The translations under genes were made by a program, and so were the position numbers. Below the pieces are notes generated by a model. That model had not been told where the DNA came from, did not search any database, and was given only the letters and a program-made list of their open reading frames with translations. From JAWWOW01 sp033851265 (GTDB lineage: Bacteria > Actinomycetota > Actinomycetes > JAWWOW01): a stretch of 64,000 nt of DNA. Location: contig JAWWOW010000012.1 of assembly GCA_033851265.1 (NCBI GenBank), forward strand, positions 186,001-250,000. The letters run 5' to 3'. Shown piece after piece: positions 1-9,766 of the stretch. The first letter of the stretch is position 1, and every line of letters starts with the position of its first letter.

Positions 1-615
1 CAACGGCCCGGCGAGCCGGCGTGGGAGTCGCCGTTCGGGTCCGGTCGTCCCGGTTGGCACGTCGAGTGCACCGCCATCGCCCTCGACCTGCTCGGTGACA
101 CGATCGACGTAATGGGTGGTGGTCGCGACCTGGCGTTCCCCCATCACGAGCTGGGTGCGTCCGAGGCGCACGCGGCGACCGGCACGCAGCCCTTCGCGCG
201 GGCGTACGTACATGCCGGCCTGGTCGGGCTGAACGGCGAGAAGATGTCGAAGTCCAAAGGCAACCTCGTCTTCGTGTCCACGTTGCTGGCCGGGGGCGCT
301 GATCCGATGGCCGTCCGTCTGGCGCTCCTCGCTCACCACTACCGCGACGATTGGGAGTGGACCGACGACCAACTCATTACGGCGAGCGAGCGGCTTGCGC
401 AATGGCGTGCCGCTGTGTCGGCCGACGTCGGGCCACCTGCAGAGCAACTCCTCGCCGACGTCCGCCGCCAACTCGCCGACGACCTGCAGGCACCACTTGC
501 GTTGGCCGCGGTTGACCGATGGGCAGCGGAGGTACGCAACGGTCGTGGTGACGACATCGCCGCGCCGGGCTTGGTGCGGGACCTCGTGCTGGCGCTGCTC
601 GGCGTACGGCTATGA
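1..615 (+). CDS. mshC: L-cysteine:1D-myo-inositol 2-amino-2-deoxy-glucopyranoside ligase, 3' part
   Basis: MshC uses ATP to join cysteine to GlcN-inositol, the third step of mycothiol synthesis in the cytoplasm. The 5' end lies outside the window; the frame is open from base 1 and ends with TGA at 613-615. Visible are the class I synthetase core segment GRPGWHVECTA, the zinc/substrate segment FPHHE and the KMSKSKGN signature. The tail ALLAHHYRDDWEWTD is typical of MshC rather than of the longer cysteinyl-tRNA synthetase, which carries an extra anticodon-binding domain. The short C-terminus (about 110 residues after KMSKS) and the PAC2 and metH neighbours support MshC. The stop overlaps the next start (ATGA), so the downstream methyltransferase is probably translationally coupled. 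Confidence 0.9.
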   Translation, partial: QRPGEPAWESPFGSGRPGWHVECTAIALDLLGDTIDVMGGGRDLAFPHHELGASEAHAATGTQPFARAYVHAGLVGLNGEKMSKSKGNLVFVSTLLAGGADPMAVRLALLAHHYRDDWEWTDDQLITASERLAQWRAAVSADVGPPAEQLLADVRRQLADDLQAPLALAAVDRWAAEVRNGRGDDIAAPGLVRDLVLALLGVRL

Positions 616-1421
616 GTGAGCTCAATCGCGCATGGTGGGACGAGCGTGCCGCCTTGCACGGTCAGGACGGCCGCGTCTATGACACGTCGGAGTTCATCAA
701 TGGCCGGTCAACACTGAAGACGGCCGACTACGCGCTCGCTGGCGACGTCACCGACCTCGACCTGATCCATCTGCAATGCCACACCGGCATGGACACCTTG
801 TCGTGGCTGCGGAGCGGTGCGCGTTCGGTGACCGGCGTCGACTTCTCGGCAGTCGCGACGAAGAAGGCCATCGACACCGCAACGGCGGCCGGGCTAGCCG
901 ACCGCGCGACGTTCGTGACATCGGACATCCTCGACGTTCCGAAGGAGCTACACGGCCGATTCGATGTCGCATTCGCGAGTATCGGCGTGCTCTGCTGGAT
1001 CGAGGACATCGACGGGTGGATGCGCACGGCGTACGCCGTCTTACGTCCGGGTGGCCACCTCGCACTCCGCGATTTGCATCCCCTCTGGAACATGACCGAC
1101 TCCCTCGACCCATTGCGGCTTGACTTCCCCTACGTCAACACCGGTCCGAAGACGTTCAGCGCTACCGGTTCGTACGCCGCACCCGCGGCCGACACCAAGC
1201 ACAACGAAACCGTCGAGTGGGCGCATTCGCTCGGCGAGATCGTCACCGCGGCGATCGCAAGCGGGCTCGTCATCGAGCAGCTGCAGGAGTACGTCGAGGT
1301 TGAGTCGGACGGCTCGGACGAGCTGACTCGCGACGAGGACGGGCTGTTCCGGTGGAGACTCACCGACCAGCTCTTGCCGATTGAGTTCGGGCTGCGCGCA
1401 CGGAAGCCAGCTATGCAGTGA
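612..1421 (+). CDS. class I SAM-dependent methyltransferase
   Basis: A 269-residue cytoplasmic methyltransferase of the Rossmann-fold class. Motif I appears in a variant form (LIHLQCHTGMDTLSW) and is followed by an acidic residue after strand 2 (VTGVDFS), which usually binds the SAM ribose. The segment HLALRDLHPLW is a plausible post-motif region. The ATG at 612 overlaps the mshC stop. The gene's own TGA overlaps the GTG of the next gene, so mshC, this gene and the large regulator appear to be one transcript. The substrate cannot be told from sequence. A small-molecule substrate is likely, because no RNA-binding domain is visible. Confidence 0.8.
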   Translation: MSELNRAWWDERAALHGQDGRVYDTSEFINGRSTLKTADYALAGDVTDLDLIHLQCHTGMDTLSWLRSGARSVTGVDFSAVATKKAIDTATAAGLADRATFVTSDILDVPKELHGRFDVAFASIGVLCWIEDIDGWMRTAYAVLRPGGHLALRDLHPLWNMTDSLDPLRLDFPYVNTGPKTFSATGSYAAPAADTKHNETVEWAHSLGEIVTAAIASGLVIEQLQEYVEVESDGSDELTRDEDGLFRWRLTDQLLPIEFGLRARKPAMQ

Positions 1422-4400
1422 CGGCGAAGGGGGAGAGCGTCTGGTGGGGCACGCCATCGCAATTGATGCTGACCGATGACCCTGGCTCAGTTCGGCTGGG
1501 CCGCAAGTTCGTTGCGGACCATGTCGTGCCGGGATCGCTTCGTCACGACACGGAGCTCGTCGCGAGCGAGTTGCTCGCGAATGCGTATCAACACGCAGCG
1601 CCACCCGTGCTCGTCCGCGTGCTGGCGAGCGAGGACCGAGTTCGGATCGAGGTGCAGGACGCCAGCCCACGGCCACCGGTGCGTGCTCTCGTCAGTGAAG
1701 AGAACATGACGGGCCGAGGCTTGGCACTCGTGGAAGCCCTGAGCGAGCGGTGGGGCTTTCGACCCGAGGAAGGCGGTGGCAAGTCGGTATGGGCGGAGCT
1801 GACGGCCGCCGAGGACACGCCAGTCGATGACGACAACGTCGGCGTCGATGAGTTGATCGCAGCGTGGAGCCTGGACGAGGACTCAGCCGAGGAGCTGTTC
1901 ACGGTGAGCCTCGCTGACGTGCCGACCGATCTGCTCCTGTCTGCCAAGGCCCACATCGACAACCTGGTTCGAGAGTTCTCCTTGGCCGCTGCCGGCGCGG
2001 AGTCGAGTGGCTCAGCGGTGCCGCCGCACCTCGCCCAGCTGATCGACACCGTCGTCAACGGATTCGGCCAGGCACGCGCCGCAATCAAGCGACAGGCCAT
2101 TGCAGCGGCGGAGCGCGGTGACCCGAGGACGCGGTTGACCTTGAACCTGCCGCTATCCGCTGCCAACGCCGGCTTGGACTACCTAGCCGCACTGGATGAG
2201 GCGGACGGATACGCGCGCGCCGCTCGACTGCTGACACTCGAGACGCCACCGCAACACCGCGTCTTCCGTCGGTGGTACGTCTATGCGGTCGTCAACCAGT
2301 TGCGCAGCCTTTCTCGAGGGGAACCGACGCGGCTTCCGGAGACATTCGAACAGCGGCTGCTGGACGAGATCGATCGGCTAGCCGTCGCCCAGGAGGCGAG
2401 CGACCGCGCAGCGCGGCTGCAGACAATGACAGCGGCGTTGTCTCGCGCGTTCACACCGGACGAGGTCGCGGCCGCCGTTGTGTCTGAGGGTGTTGATGCG
2501 CTTGGCGCAGATGGAGGCGGCCTGCTCGTTCCGGCGCCGGACGGTGTGCATCTGGAAGTGCCGGGAACTGTCGGGTACGCCGAGGACATCGTCGGACAAC
2601 TCCGCGCCGAACGCGCCGATGCACCCCTCCCGGCGGCTTTGGCACTTCGGACCGGCGAAGCCGTCTGGATCGAGAGTCGCGACGAGCGCGACGAGCGGTT
2701 CCCAGCGCTGATCGGGATGGAGCCACACACAAACTCGATGTGCGCCGTGCCGCTGCTCGGCCTCACCCGACCGCTGGGTGCACTGCGATTCAGCTTCAAC
2801 GCGCCTCGGCTCTTCGATGAAGACGAGCGGCGTTTCGTCTACGCCCTCGCCGCGCAGACCGCGCACGCCCTGGAACGGAGTCAGCTCGACAGCGCCGAGC
2901 GTGAAGCGCGGGTGGCAGCGGAGAGCTTGGCAGCTCGGCTCACCGCATTAGCCGGTGTCACCGCGAAGCTGGCAGTCGCTCGGGACGCACGCGGCGTGGC
3001 CGATGCGGTTGTCACCGAGGTGGCTGAGGCCCTCGATGCGCAGATTGCAACGCTGTACATCCTGCGTGGCGACGAACTTCGGGGGGTCGCGACGCGCGGC
3101 CTGCATCCTGACACCGAGGCGCGCTGGTCGCACCACAAGGTGACCGCAGAAGTGCCGGCTGCGGAGGCACTGCGGACGGGTTCGACGATCGCCGTTGCCG
3201 GCACCGAGGCCATCGAGCAGCGGTGGCCGATTTTCGCGGGGCAGATCCCGGACGAACGCTCGCTGGTGTCCATCCCGTTGTTCGTCGAAGGCCGTCCCAT
3301 CGGCGTGATCTCGCTGATGTTCGCCGGCCTGCGGCGACCGGACTCCTACGAGATGAGCTTCCTCAACACTCTCGCCTACACCTGTGCTCAGGCGTTGCAC
3401 CGGCTCGAGATCACCGCGGAAGCCGAGCAGGCGGCTGCACGCCTCCAATTTCTCGCTGATGCCTCGGCTGAGCTGTCCTCCAGCCTCGACTACCGCACAA
3501 CGTTGGCTCGTGTTGCCCGGCTAGCCGTACCAACTCTCGCTGACTGGTGCGCGATCGAGATGCTGGATGAAGCCGGACAGCTCCACACACTCGTCGCCGA
3601 ACACATCGACCCCGAGAAGGTCGCGTTTGCGCTCGAGCTGGGGGAGCGCTACCCGTCCGACATGGAGGCGCAGATTGGCGCACCGAATGTGGTGCGAACG
3701 GGCATCAGCGAGCTCATCGCAGAAATCACCGACGAGATGCTCGTCGCAGGAACCCAGGATCCCGAGCACCTCGAGCTATCGCTTCTGCTTCAACTCCGCA
3801 GTGCACTGGTGGTGCCGTTGACGGTGCGGGACCGCGTCATCGGCACGTTGCTGCTGATCTATGCGGAGTCGGATCGGAGGTACACCGAAGCCGATCTCCC
3901 GTTCGCGGAGGACCTCGCGCAGCGAGCAGCAATGGCAATCGAGAATGCTCGGCTGTTCAGCGAGACGCGCGAAGTCGCCCTTCGACTGCAGCGCGCCCTG
4001 CTGCCGGAGGTTGTTGGTTCGGTCGTCGGTTGGGACATTGCTGCGCACTACAGCCCGGCGGGAAAGGAAGCCGAGGTCGGCGGCGATTGGTACGACGTGA
4101 TCGCGCTCCGCGATGGCCGGTTCGTCGCTGTCGTCGGTGACGTCATGGGACGAGGTGTTGCCGCTGCGGCGGCGATGGGACAGATGCGGTCGGCAATCCG
4201 CGGGTTCGCCACCGTGAACCCCTCACCCGAGGTCGTGCTCAGCCAACTGGACGGCATGCTCGAAGAGCTCGAGGTGGCCCAACTTGTCACCGTGCTGTAC
4301 GCGCTCGTCGACTCGACGACGGGGGAGATGTTCCTGGCCAGTGCAGGCCATCTGCCGCCGCTGCTGTTGTCCGGCTCAGGCGTCAGCGAGATCGACCTTC

Positions 4401-4663
4401 CGATCGGCGTGCCACTGGGCGTTGGTCGTAGCACGCGCGACACCACGCTGGTCCAGATGCCTCACGCGGCCACACTCGTGCTCTACACCGACGGACTTGT
4501 CGAACGTCGCACAGCAGACCTCGAGGTGACTGAGCTGGTCCGCAATGCAGGCGTGTCCCGCGCGACGCCAGCGGAGCAGGTGCTCGCCGCGCTGGCTGCC
4601 GCTGCTGGGGTCAGTGACAGCCACGATGACGATGTCACGCTGCTGGCATTGCGCCGCAGTTAG
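1418..4663 (+). CDS. HATPase-GAF-SpoIIE/PP2C multidomain regulator
   Basis: A 1081-residue cytoplasmic signalling protein. Residues about 15-125 form an RsbW-type histidine-kinase-like ATPase domain, with the N-box-like ASELLANAYQHA and the G-box-like NMTGRGLALVEAL. The middle (about 330-840) reads as three successive GAF-type sensor modules. Residues about 855-1081 form a SpoIIE/PP2C phosphatase, with metal-binding segments GGDWYDV (about residue 890), VVGDVMGRG and the terminal DDDVTLL. Families with this architecture act in partner-switching control of sigma factors, with opposing kinase and phosphatase activities; their joining in one chain is notable. The GTG start overlaps the previous stop. 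No anti-sigma antagonist or sigma gene is adjacent, so the partners are unknown. Confidence 0.85.
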   Translation: MTAKGESVWWGTPSQLMLTDDPGSVRLGRKFVADHVVPGSLRHDTELVASELLANAYQHAAPPVLVRVLASEDRVRIEVQDASPRPPVRALVSEENMTGRGLALVEALSERWGFRPEEGGGKSVWAELTAAEDTPVDDDNVGVDELIAAWSLDEDSAEELFTVSLADVPTDLLLSAKAHIDNLVREFSLAAAGAESSGSAVPPHLAQLIDTVVNGFGQARAAIKRQAIAAAERGDPRTRLTLNLPLSAANAGLDYLAALDEADGYARAARLLTLETPPQHRVFRRWYVYAVVNQLRSLSRGEPTRLPETFEQRLLDEIDRLAVAQEASDRAARLQTMTAALSRAFTPDEVAAAVVSEGVDALGADGGGLLVPAPDGVHLEVPGTVGYAEDIVGQLRAERADAPLPAALALRTGEAVWIESRDERDERFPALIGMEPHTNSMCAVPLLGLTRPLGALRFSFNAPRLFDEDERRFVYALAAQTAHALERSQLDSAEREARVAAESLAARLTALAGVTAKLAVARDARGVADAVVTEVAEALDAQIATLYILRGDELRGVATRGLHPDTEARWSHHKVTAEVPAAEALRTGSTIAVAGTEAIEQRWPIFAGQIPDERSLVSIPLFVEGRPIGVISLMFAGLRRPDSYEMSFLNTLAYTCAQALHRLEITAEAEQAAARLQFLADASAELSSSLDYRTTLARVARLAVPTLADWCAIEMLDEAGQLHTLVAEHIDPEKVAFALELGERYPSDMEAQIGAPNVVRTGISELIAEITDEMLVAGTQDPEHLELSLLLQLRSALVVPLTVRDRVIGTLLLIYAESDRRYTEADLPFAEDLAQRAAMAIENARLFSETREVALRLQRALLPEVVGSVVGWDIAAHYSPAGKEAEVGGDWYDVIALRDGRFVAVVGDVMGRGVAAAAAMGQMRSAIRGFATVNPSPEVVLSQLDGMLEELEVAQLVTVLYALVDSTTGEMFLASAGHLPPLLLSGSGVSEIDLPIGVPLGVGRSTRDTTLVQMPHAATLVLYTDGLVERRTADLEVTELVRNAGVSRATPAEQVLAALAAAAGVSDSHDDDVTLLALRRS

Positions 4664-5539
4664 TCAGCGAGACGGACCGTCGTCGCCCCGACGACGCAGA
4701 TACCTTTCGAACTCGCGAGCGATCGCGTCGCCGCTTGCTTCGGGCAGGTCGGTCTCGGCCTCGCGATCTTCGAGTGACCGGACGTACTCGGCGACCTCAC
4801 TGTCCTCTTCGGACAACCGGTCGACGCCGCGTTCCCAAGCGCGGGCCGCCTCAGGCAGATCACCCAGCGGCACCGTCACGTCGAGGAACTCTTCGACCCG
4901 GCGTACCAATGCCAACGTCGCCTTTGGGCACGGTGGCTGCGCGACGTAGTGCGGCACCTGCGCCCAGAACGACACCGCCGCCATACCTGCCTGCGAGCAG
5001 GCGTCGCTGAACACGCCAACGATCCCGGTCGGTCCCTCGTAGCGCGACCGCTGCAGGTTGAGTGACAAGGACAACTCTGAATCCGATGTCGTGCCCATCA
5101 CCGGCACCGGGCGGGTATGCGGTGAGTCGGCCAACAACGCGCCCAAGGTCACCGCGGAGCGCACGCCGAGCTCCTGACAGACGCCGATCAAGTCCGCGCA
5201 GAAGGCACGCCACCGCATATTCGGCTCGATGCCACGCAAAAGAACGACGTCGCGTTCGGTATCGGGCAGACGTACGACACCGATCCGCGTCGTCGGCCAG
5301 GTGATGCGCCGCGTCACGCCGTCGACCAGAGTCACCATCGGCCGATTGACCTGGAAGTCGTAATAGTCCTCTGGGTCGAGTGCGGCGAGCGGACGCACAC
5401 CCCACACGGCTTCCAGATGCTCCACCGCACCGGTCGCCGCGTCGGCGGCGTCGTTCCAGCCCTCGAATGCCGCGACGAGAACCGGGTCGACAAGCTCAGG
5501 AACATCGTCGAGCTCCGTCAAACCGGCACTCCTTCCCAT
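4664..5539 (-). CDS. PAC2 family protein
   Basis: A 291-residue protein of the PAC2 (proteasome-assembly-chaperone-like) family, related to Rv2125. The N-terminal LVAAFEGWNDAADAATGA is the family hallmark, and the core LLRGIEPNMRWRAFCADLIG is also typical. The bacterial role is not settled, although the family sits near mshC and proteasome genes in many actinobacteria, as here. The C-terminal 60 residues are charged and helical. The stop codon directly abuts the stop of the convergent large regulator (4663/4664), leaving no spacer for a conventional terminator. ATG at 5539 is the first in-frame start that keeps the full PAC2 domain. Confidence 0.85.
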   Translation of the reverse strand: MGRSAGLTELDDVPELVDPVLVAAFEGWNDAADAATGAVEHLEAVWGVRPLAALDPEDYYDFQVNRPMVTLVDGVTRRITWPTTRIGVVRLPDTERDVVLLRGIEPNMRWRAFCADLIGVCQELGVRSAVTLGALLADSPHTRPVPVMGTTSDSELSLSLNLQRSRYEGPTGIVGVFSDACSQAGMAAVSFWAQVPHYVAQPPCPKATLALVRRVEEFLDVTVPLGDLPEAARAWERGVDRLSEEDSEVAEYVRSLEDREAETDLPEASGDAIAREFERYLRRRGDDGPSR

Positions 5540-5639
5540 ACGCGTTCGGCTCTTGCCAGCGTACGTCGTGGAACACCCCCTGCCGGCGCAAACGAAGCCT
5601 TCCGGCAGGAGTGTCGCGCGGCGGGCGGCGCCGGGCTGA

Positions 5640-6092
5640 CTACCCGGTGGTGTGCACGATGAGGACGTCGATCGCAGCCCGATGCGAGACGTTCGCCGGC
5701 ACCGAGCCGAGCAGACGCCCGGCCAGACTGTTGAGGCCGCGGTTGCCGATGATGATGAGGTCGGCCTTGTACTCGCCCACCTTTTCGATGAGCACGTCGA
5801 CGGGGTCGCCTTCGGCGGCTTCGGTCTTGACGTCCTTGACCCCGATCGCCCGGGCCTTGTCGGCCGCCTCCTGCAACACGCCTTCAGCAGGAGCGGAACC
5901 GGTCACCTTGTACGACTCCTGGCCGAGGACATCACGAGCCTGCTCTTGCTCGCGCTTCGACATCGGGTGGTACGCGGTGATGATGACGAGCGTTGCGCCC
6001 GCGTCCTTAGCAACGGCAGCGGCTCGGTCAACCGCACGCGTAGCCGAGTCCGAGCCGTCGGTGCCGACGATGACGGTCTGGTAGCTGCCCAC
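5640..6092 (-). CDS. universal stress protein, UspA family
   Basis: A 150-residue single-domain Usp. The N-terminal strand ends in the nucleotide-binding aspartate (VIVGTDGSDSA). The ATP-binding signature G-x2-G-x9-G-(S/T) is seen in GNRGLNSLAGRLLGS, followed by the usual VSHRA...VLIVH end, so this is the ATP-binding subtype. The start is GTG at 6092, preceded on the minus strand by GAGGAGG about 5-6 bases away, a strong ribosome-binding site. It is divergent from metH, with about 117 bp between the two starts. The family acts in the cytoplasm in dormancy and stress responses; the specific signal is not visible. Confidence 0.88.
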   Translation of the reverse strand: MGSYQTVIVGTDGSDSATRAVDRAAAVAKDAGATLVIITAYHPMSKREQEQARDVLGQESYKVTGSAPAEGVLQEAADKARAIGVKDVKTEAAEGDPVDVLIEKVGEYKADLIIIGNRGLNSLAGRLLGSVPANVSHRAAIDVLIVHTTG

Positions 6093-6209
6093 GAATCCTC
6101 CTCAGCGCGTGCTCACGCAGTAGGGACGCACGTTATCGGGTGGCGGTCAGGCCACGTTCGGCCCGTACACTCGATCAACAAGCCCCGATGTTCAGGAGCG
6201 CCAAACACC

Positions 6210-9200
6210 GTGAGTTCCACGCCCGAAGGCCTACTTGCCGCGCTCGCAGAACGCGTGGTGGTGGCGGATGGGGCGATGGGCACCATGCTGCAGGCGGCCG
6301 ACCCCAGTCTCGATGACTTCGAGGGACATGAGGGTTGCAACGAGATCCTCAATGTCAGCCGGCCGGACGTCGTCCGCGGCGTGCACGACGAGTACTTCGC
6401 GGTGGGGGCTGACGCGGTCGAGACGAACACCTTTGGTGCCAACCTCGCCAACCTGGGTGAGTACGGGATCTCGGGCCGCATCTATGAGCTCGCCGAGGCC
6501 GGCGCGCGACTTGCCCGCGAGGTCGCTGACGGGTACTCCACGCCGGACCGTCCCCGCTGGGTTATCGGGTCGGTGGGGCCTGGCACGAAGCTGCCCACTC
6601 TCGGCCACACGTCCTACGCCGACCTACGGGATGCGTACGAAATCGAGGTAGCGGGCCTCATCGCGGGCGGCGCGCAAGCCGTGCTCGTGGAGACGGCGCA
6701 GGACCTGCTGCAGTGCAAGGCTGCAGTCAACGGCGCACGCAACGCCATCAAGGCGGCCGGCGTACGGCTCGGGTTGTTCTGTCAGGTCACCGTCGAGACC
6801 ACGGGCACGATGCTGCTCGGCTCCGAGATCGGCGCGGCGCTGACCGCGCTCGAGCCGCTTGGTCTCGATCTCATCGGACTCAACTGCGCGACCGGTCCGG
6901 CAGAGATGAGCGAGCATCTGCGCTTTCTGTCCAAGCATGCGCGCATCGGTCTGTCCTGCATGCCGAACGCCGGCTTGCCCGAGCTCGGTCCCACCGGCGC
7001 AACGTATCCATTGACCGCAGAGCAACTTGCCGACGCGCATGAGCAGTTCACGCGCGACTACGGCTTGTCTCTCGTCGGTGGTTGCTGCGGTACGACGCCT
7101 GAACATATCCGCCAGCTTGTCGAGCGCTTGCGCGGTCGCGAGATCGTCAAGCGCAAGCCGATCCGTGAAGCCGGTGCGGCGTCGCTGTACCAGTCGGTGC
7201 CGTTCCGGCAGGACACGACGTACCTCACTATCGGCGAGCGCACCAACGCGAACGGCTCGAAGGCGTTCCGCGAGGCGATGCTCGAGGAGAAGTGGGACGA
7301 CTGCGTCGAGATCGCGCGCGACCAGACTCGGGACGGCGCACACCTGCTCGATGTCTGTGTCGACTACGTCGGTCGCGACGGCGCGCTCGACATGGCCGAG
7401 ATCGCCGGGCGGTTCGCTACTGCGTCGACCTTGCCGCTCGTCCTCGACTCGACGGAGCCCGCGGTCATCCAGGCAGGGCTGGAGAAGCTCGGCGGGCGTT
7501 GCGTCATCAACTCGGTCAACTATGAGGACGGCGACGGGCCGGACAGCCGGATGGCCAAGGTCATGCCGATCGTTCAGGAGCACGGCGCCGCCGTCATCGC
7601 GCTGACCATCGACGAGGAAGGACAGGCCCGGACCGCCGAGTGGAAGGTCCGTGTCGCCAAGCGCCTCATCGAGGATCTACGCGACAACTGGGGTGTCCGC
7701 ACCGAAGATGTGATCATCGACTGTCTGACGTTCCCGATCGCGACCGGGCAGGAAGAGACGCGTCGCGACGGGATCGAGACGATCGAAGCGATCCGCGAGG
7801 TGAAGAAGCTCTTCCCCACGGTGCAGACCACGCTGGGTCTGTCCAACGTCTCCTTCGGGCTCAACCCAGCCGCGCGCATCGTGCTCAACTCGGTGTTCCT
7901 CGCCGAGTGCATCAAGGCCGGGCTCGACTCCGCGATCGTGCATGCGGCGAAGATCCTGCCGATGGCGCGCATCCCGGACGACCAGCGTGAGGTCGCTCTC
8001 GACCTGGTCTACGACCGCCGGCGCGAGGGTTATGACCCGCTGGAGAAGTTCCTCGACATGTTCGAGGGCGTGGACGCTGCGGCCAACCGCCAGTCGCGCG
8101 CGGAGGAGCTCGCTGAGCTCCCGCTGTCCGAGCGGTTGGAACGCCGCATCATCGACGGCGAGAAGAACGGTCTCGAGGCCGACCTCGAGGAAGCGATGCA
8201 GACGCGGTCGCCGCTCGAGATCATCAATGACACGCTGCTCGCCGGTATGAAGGTGGTCGGTGACCTGTTCGGTGCCGGTGAGATGCAGCTGCCCTTCGTG
8301 CTGCAGTCGGCCGAGGTCATGAAGACTGCCGTTGCCTACCTCGAGCCGCATATGGAGAAGGCCGACACGTCGGGCAAGGGCACGATCGTGCTCGCGACGG
8401 TCAAGGGTGATGTCCACGACATCGGCAAGAACCTCGTCGACATCATCCTGTCCAACAATGGCTACACCGTCGTCAACCTCGGCATCAAGCAACCCGTATC
8501 CGCGATCCTTGAGTCCGCCGAGGAGAACAAAGCCGACGCGATCGGCATGTCGGGGCTGCTCGTGAAGTCGACGGTCATCATGAAGGAGAACCTGCTCGAG
8601 CTGAACTCTCGTGGTTTGGCGCAGCGGTTCCCGGTGCTCCTCGGTGGTGCGGCGTTGACCCGTACGTACGTCGAGCGCGACTTGGCGGAGATCTTCGACG
8701 GCGACGTGCGCTACGCGCGTGACGCGTTCGAAGGTCTGCGCTTGATGGACGCGTTCATGGCTGTGCGCAAGGGCGTTCCAGGCGCAGAGCTCCCGGAGCT
8801 GCGCGGTGGCCGGGTCCGTGCGCGCACCCAGGTGGAGGACCGTCCGGAGGAGCTGCCGGCGCGCTCCGACGTCGCGACTGACAACGCGGTGCCGACACCG
8901 CCGTTCTTCGGCGATCGCGTCGTCAAGGGAATCCAGCTCGCCGACTACGCCTCGATGCTCGACGAGCGCGCGACCTTCCTTGGCCAGTGGGGTCTTCGCG
9001 GCTCACGCGGTGACGGGCCGTCGTACGAAGAACTCGTCGAGACCGAGGGTCGGCCGCGGCTGCGGATGTGGATGGAACGCCTGCAGGCCGAGCAGATGCT
9101 CGAGTCAGCCGTCGTTTATGGCTACTTCCCCTGCGTCAGCAAGGGCGACGACCTCATCATCCTGAGCGACGATGGCAGCGAGCGGTGCCGTTTCTCCTTC

Positions 9201-9680
9201 CCGCGGCAACGGCGTGACCGGCACCTGTGTCTCGCCGACTTCTTCCGCTCGGAGGAGACGGGGGAGCGCGACGTCGTTGCATTCCAGCTCGTGACGGTCG
9301 GTTCGCGCATCAGCCAGGTGACTGCGGACCTGTTCGAGAAGAACGCCTACCGCGACTACCTCGAGCTGCACGGGCTGTCCGTGCAGCTGACGGAGGCTCT
9401 CGCGGAGTACTGGCACGCGCGTATCCGTTCCGAGATCGGCTTCGACACCGAGGACGCCGATGTCGGCGAGATGCTCGCGCACCAGGGCTACCGGGGCTCG
9501 CGTTACTCGTTCGGCTACCCGGCCTGCCCGAATCTCGAGGACCGCGCCAAGGTTGTCGACCTGCTCGACCCGGCGCGGATCGGCGTGACGTTGTCCGAGG
9601 AGTTCCAGCTACACCCGGAGCAAGCCACCGACGCGATCGTCGTCCATCACCCCGAGGCGAAGTACTTCAACGCCTCGTGA
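6210..9680 (+). CDS. metH: cobalamin-dependent methionine synthase
   Basis: MetH transfers the methyl group of 5-methyltetrahydrofolate to homocysteine through methylcobalamin. All four modules are present in 1156 residues. The homocysteine domain carries zinc ligands Cys226 (NCATGP) and Cys292-Cys293 (GGCCGTTPE). The pterin-binding domain begins near TIGERTNANGSKAF. The B12 domain has D734-x-H736-x2-G739, with His736 as the expected lower cobalt ligand. The reactivation domain has RYSFGYPAC near residue 1098. I chose GTG 6210 because the protein then starts directly before the homocysteine domain (VVVADGAMGTML). The frame stays open further upstream, but that part is antisense to the stress-protein gene. 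No cobalamin riboswitch was recognisable in the 117-bp leader. Confidence 0.96.
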   Translation: MSSTPEGLLAALAERVVVADGAMGTMLQAADPSLDDFEGHEGCNEILNVSRPDVVRGVHDEYFAVGADAVETNTFGANLANLGEYGISGRIYELAEAGARLAREVADGYSTPDRPRWVIGSVGPGTKLPTLGHTSYADLRDAYEIEVAGLIAGGAQAVLVETAQDLLQCKAAVNGARNAIKAAGVRLGLFCQVTVETTGTMLLGSEIGAALTALEPLGLDLIGLNCATGPAEMSEHLRFLSKHARIGLSCMPNAGLPELGPTGATYPLTAEQLADAHEQFTRDYGLSLVGGCCGTTPEHIRQLVERLRGREIVKRKPIREAGAASLYQSVPFRQDTTYLTIGERTNANGSKAFREAMLEEKWDDCVEIARDQTRDGAHLLDVCVDYVGRDGALDMAEIAGRFATASTLPLVLDSTEPAVIQAGLEKLGGRCVINSVNYEDGDGPDSRMAKVMPIVQEHGAAVIALTIDEEGQARTAEWKVRVAKRLIEDLRDNWGVRTEDVIIDCLTFPIATGQEETRRDGIETIEAIREVKKLFPTVQTTLGLSNVSFGLNPAARIVLNSVFLAECIKAGLDSAIVHAAKILPMARIPDDQREVALDLVYDRRREGYDPLEKFLDMFEGVDAAANRQSRAEELAELPLSERLERRIIDGEKNGLEADLEEAMQTRSPLEIINDTLLAGMKVVGDLFGAGEMQLPFVLQSAEVMKTAVAYLEPHMEKADTSGKGTIVLATVKGDVHDIGKNLVDIILSNNGYTVVNLGIKQPVSAILESAEENKADAIGMSGLLVKSTVIMKENLLELNSRGLAQRFPVLLGGAALTRTYVERDLAEIFDGDVRYARDAFEGLRLMDAFMAVRKGVPGAELPELRGGRVRARTQVEDRPEELPARSDVATDNAVPTPPFFGDRVVKGIQLADYASMLDERATFLGQWGLRGSRGDGPSYEELVETEGRPRLRMWMERLQAEQMLESAVVYGYFPCVSKGDDLIILSDDGSERCRFSFPRQRRDRHLCLADFFRSEETGERDVVAFQLVTVGSRISQVTADLFEKNAYRDYLELHGLSVQLTEALAEYWHARIRSEIGFDTEDADVGEMLAHQGYRGSRYSFGYPACPNLEDRAKVVDLLDPARIGVTLSEEFQLHPEQATDAIVVHHPEAKYFNAS

Positions 9681-9766
9681 AAAGACAAAATCAGCTGCTA
9701 GGAGACCGGCACGAGGCTACGTCGCCATATGCGGCGTCGGTCTGACGCAAAGAAGCGACGCGGGAG

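Noticed and set aside
5652..6209. Possible 186-residue extension of MetH at its N-terminus
   Set aside because: The extension is antisense to the complete universal stress protein gene, which has a strong ribosome-binding site, and MetH needs no such extension.
6093..6209. Cobalamin riboswitch before metH
   Set aside because: The leader is only 117 bases long, and no B12-box-like sequence or suitable stems were seen.
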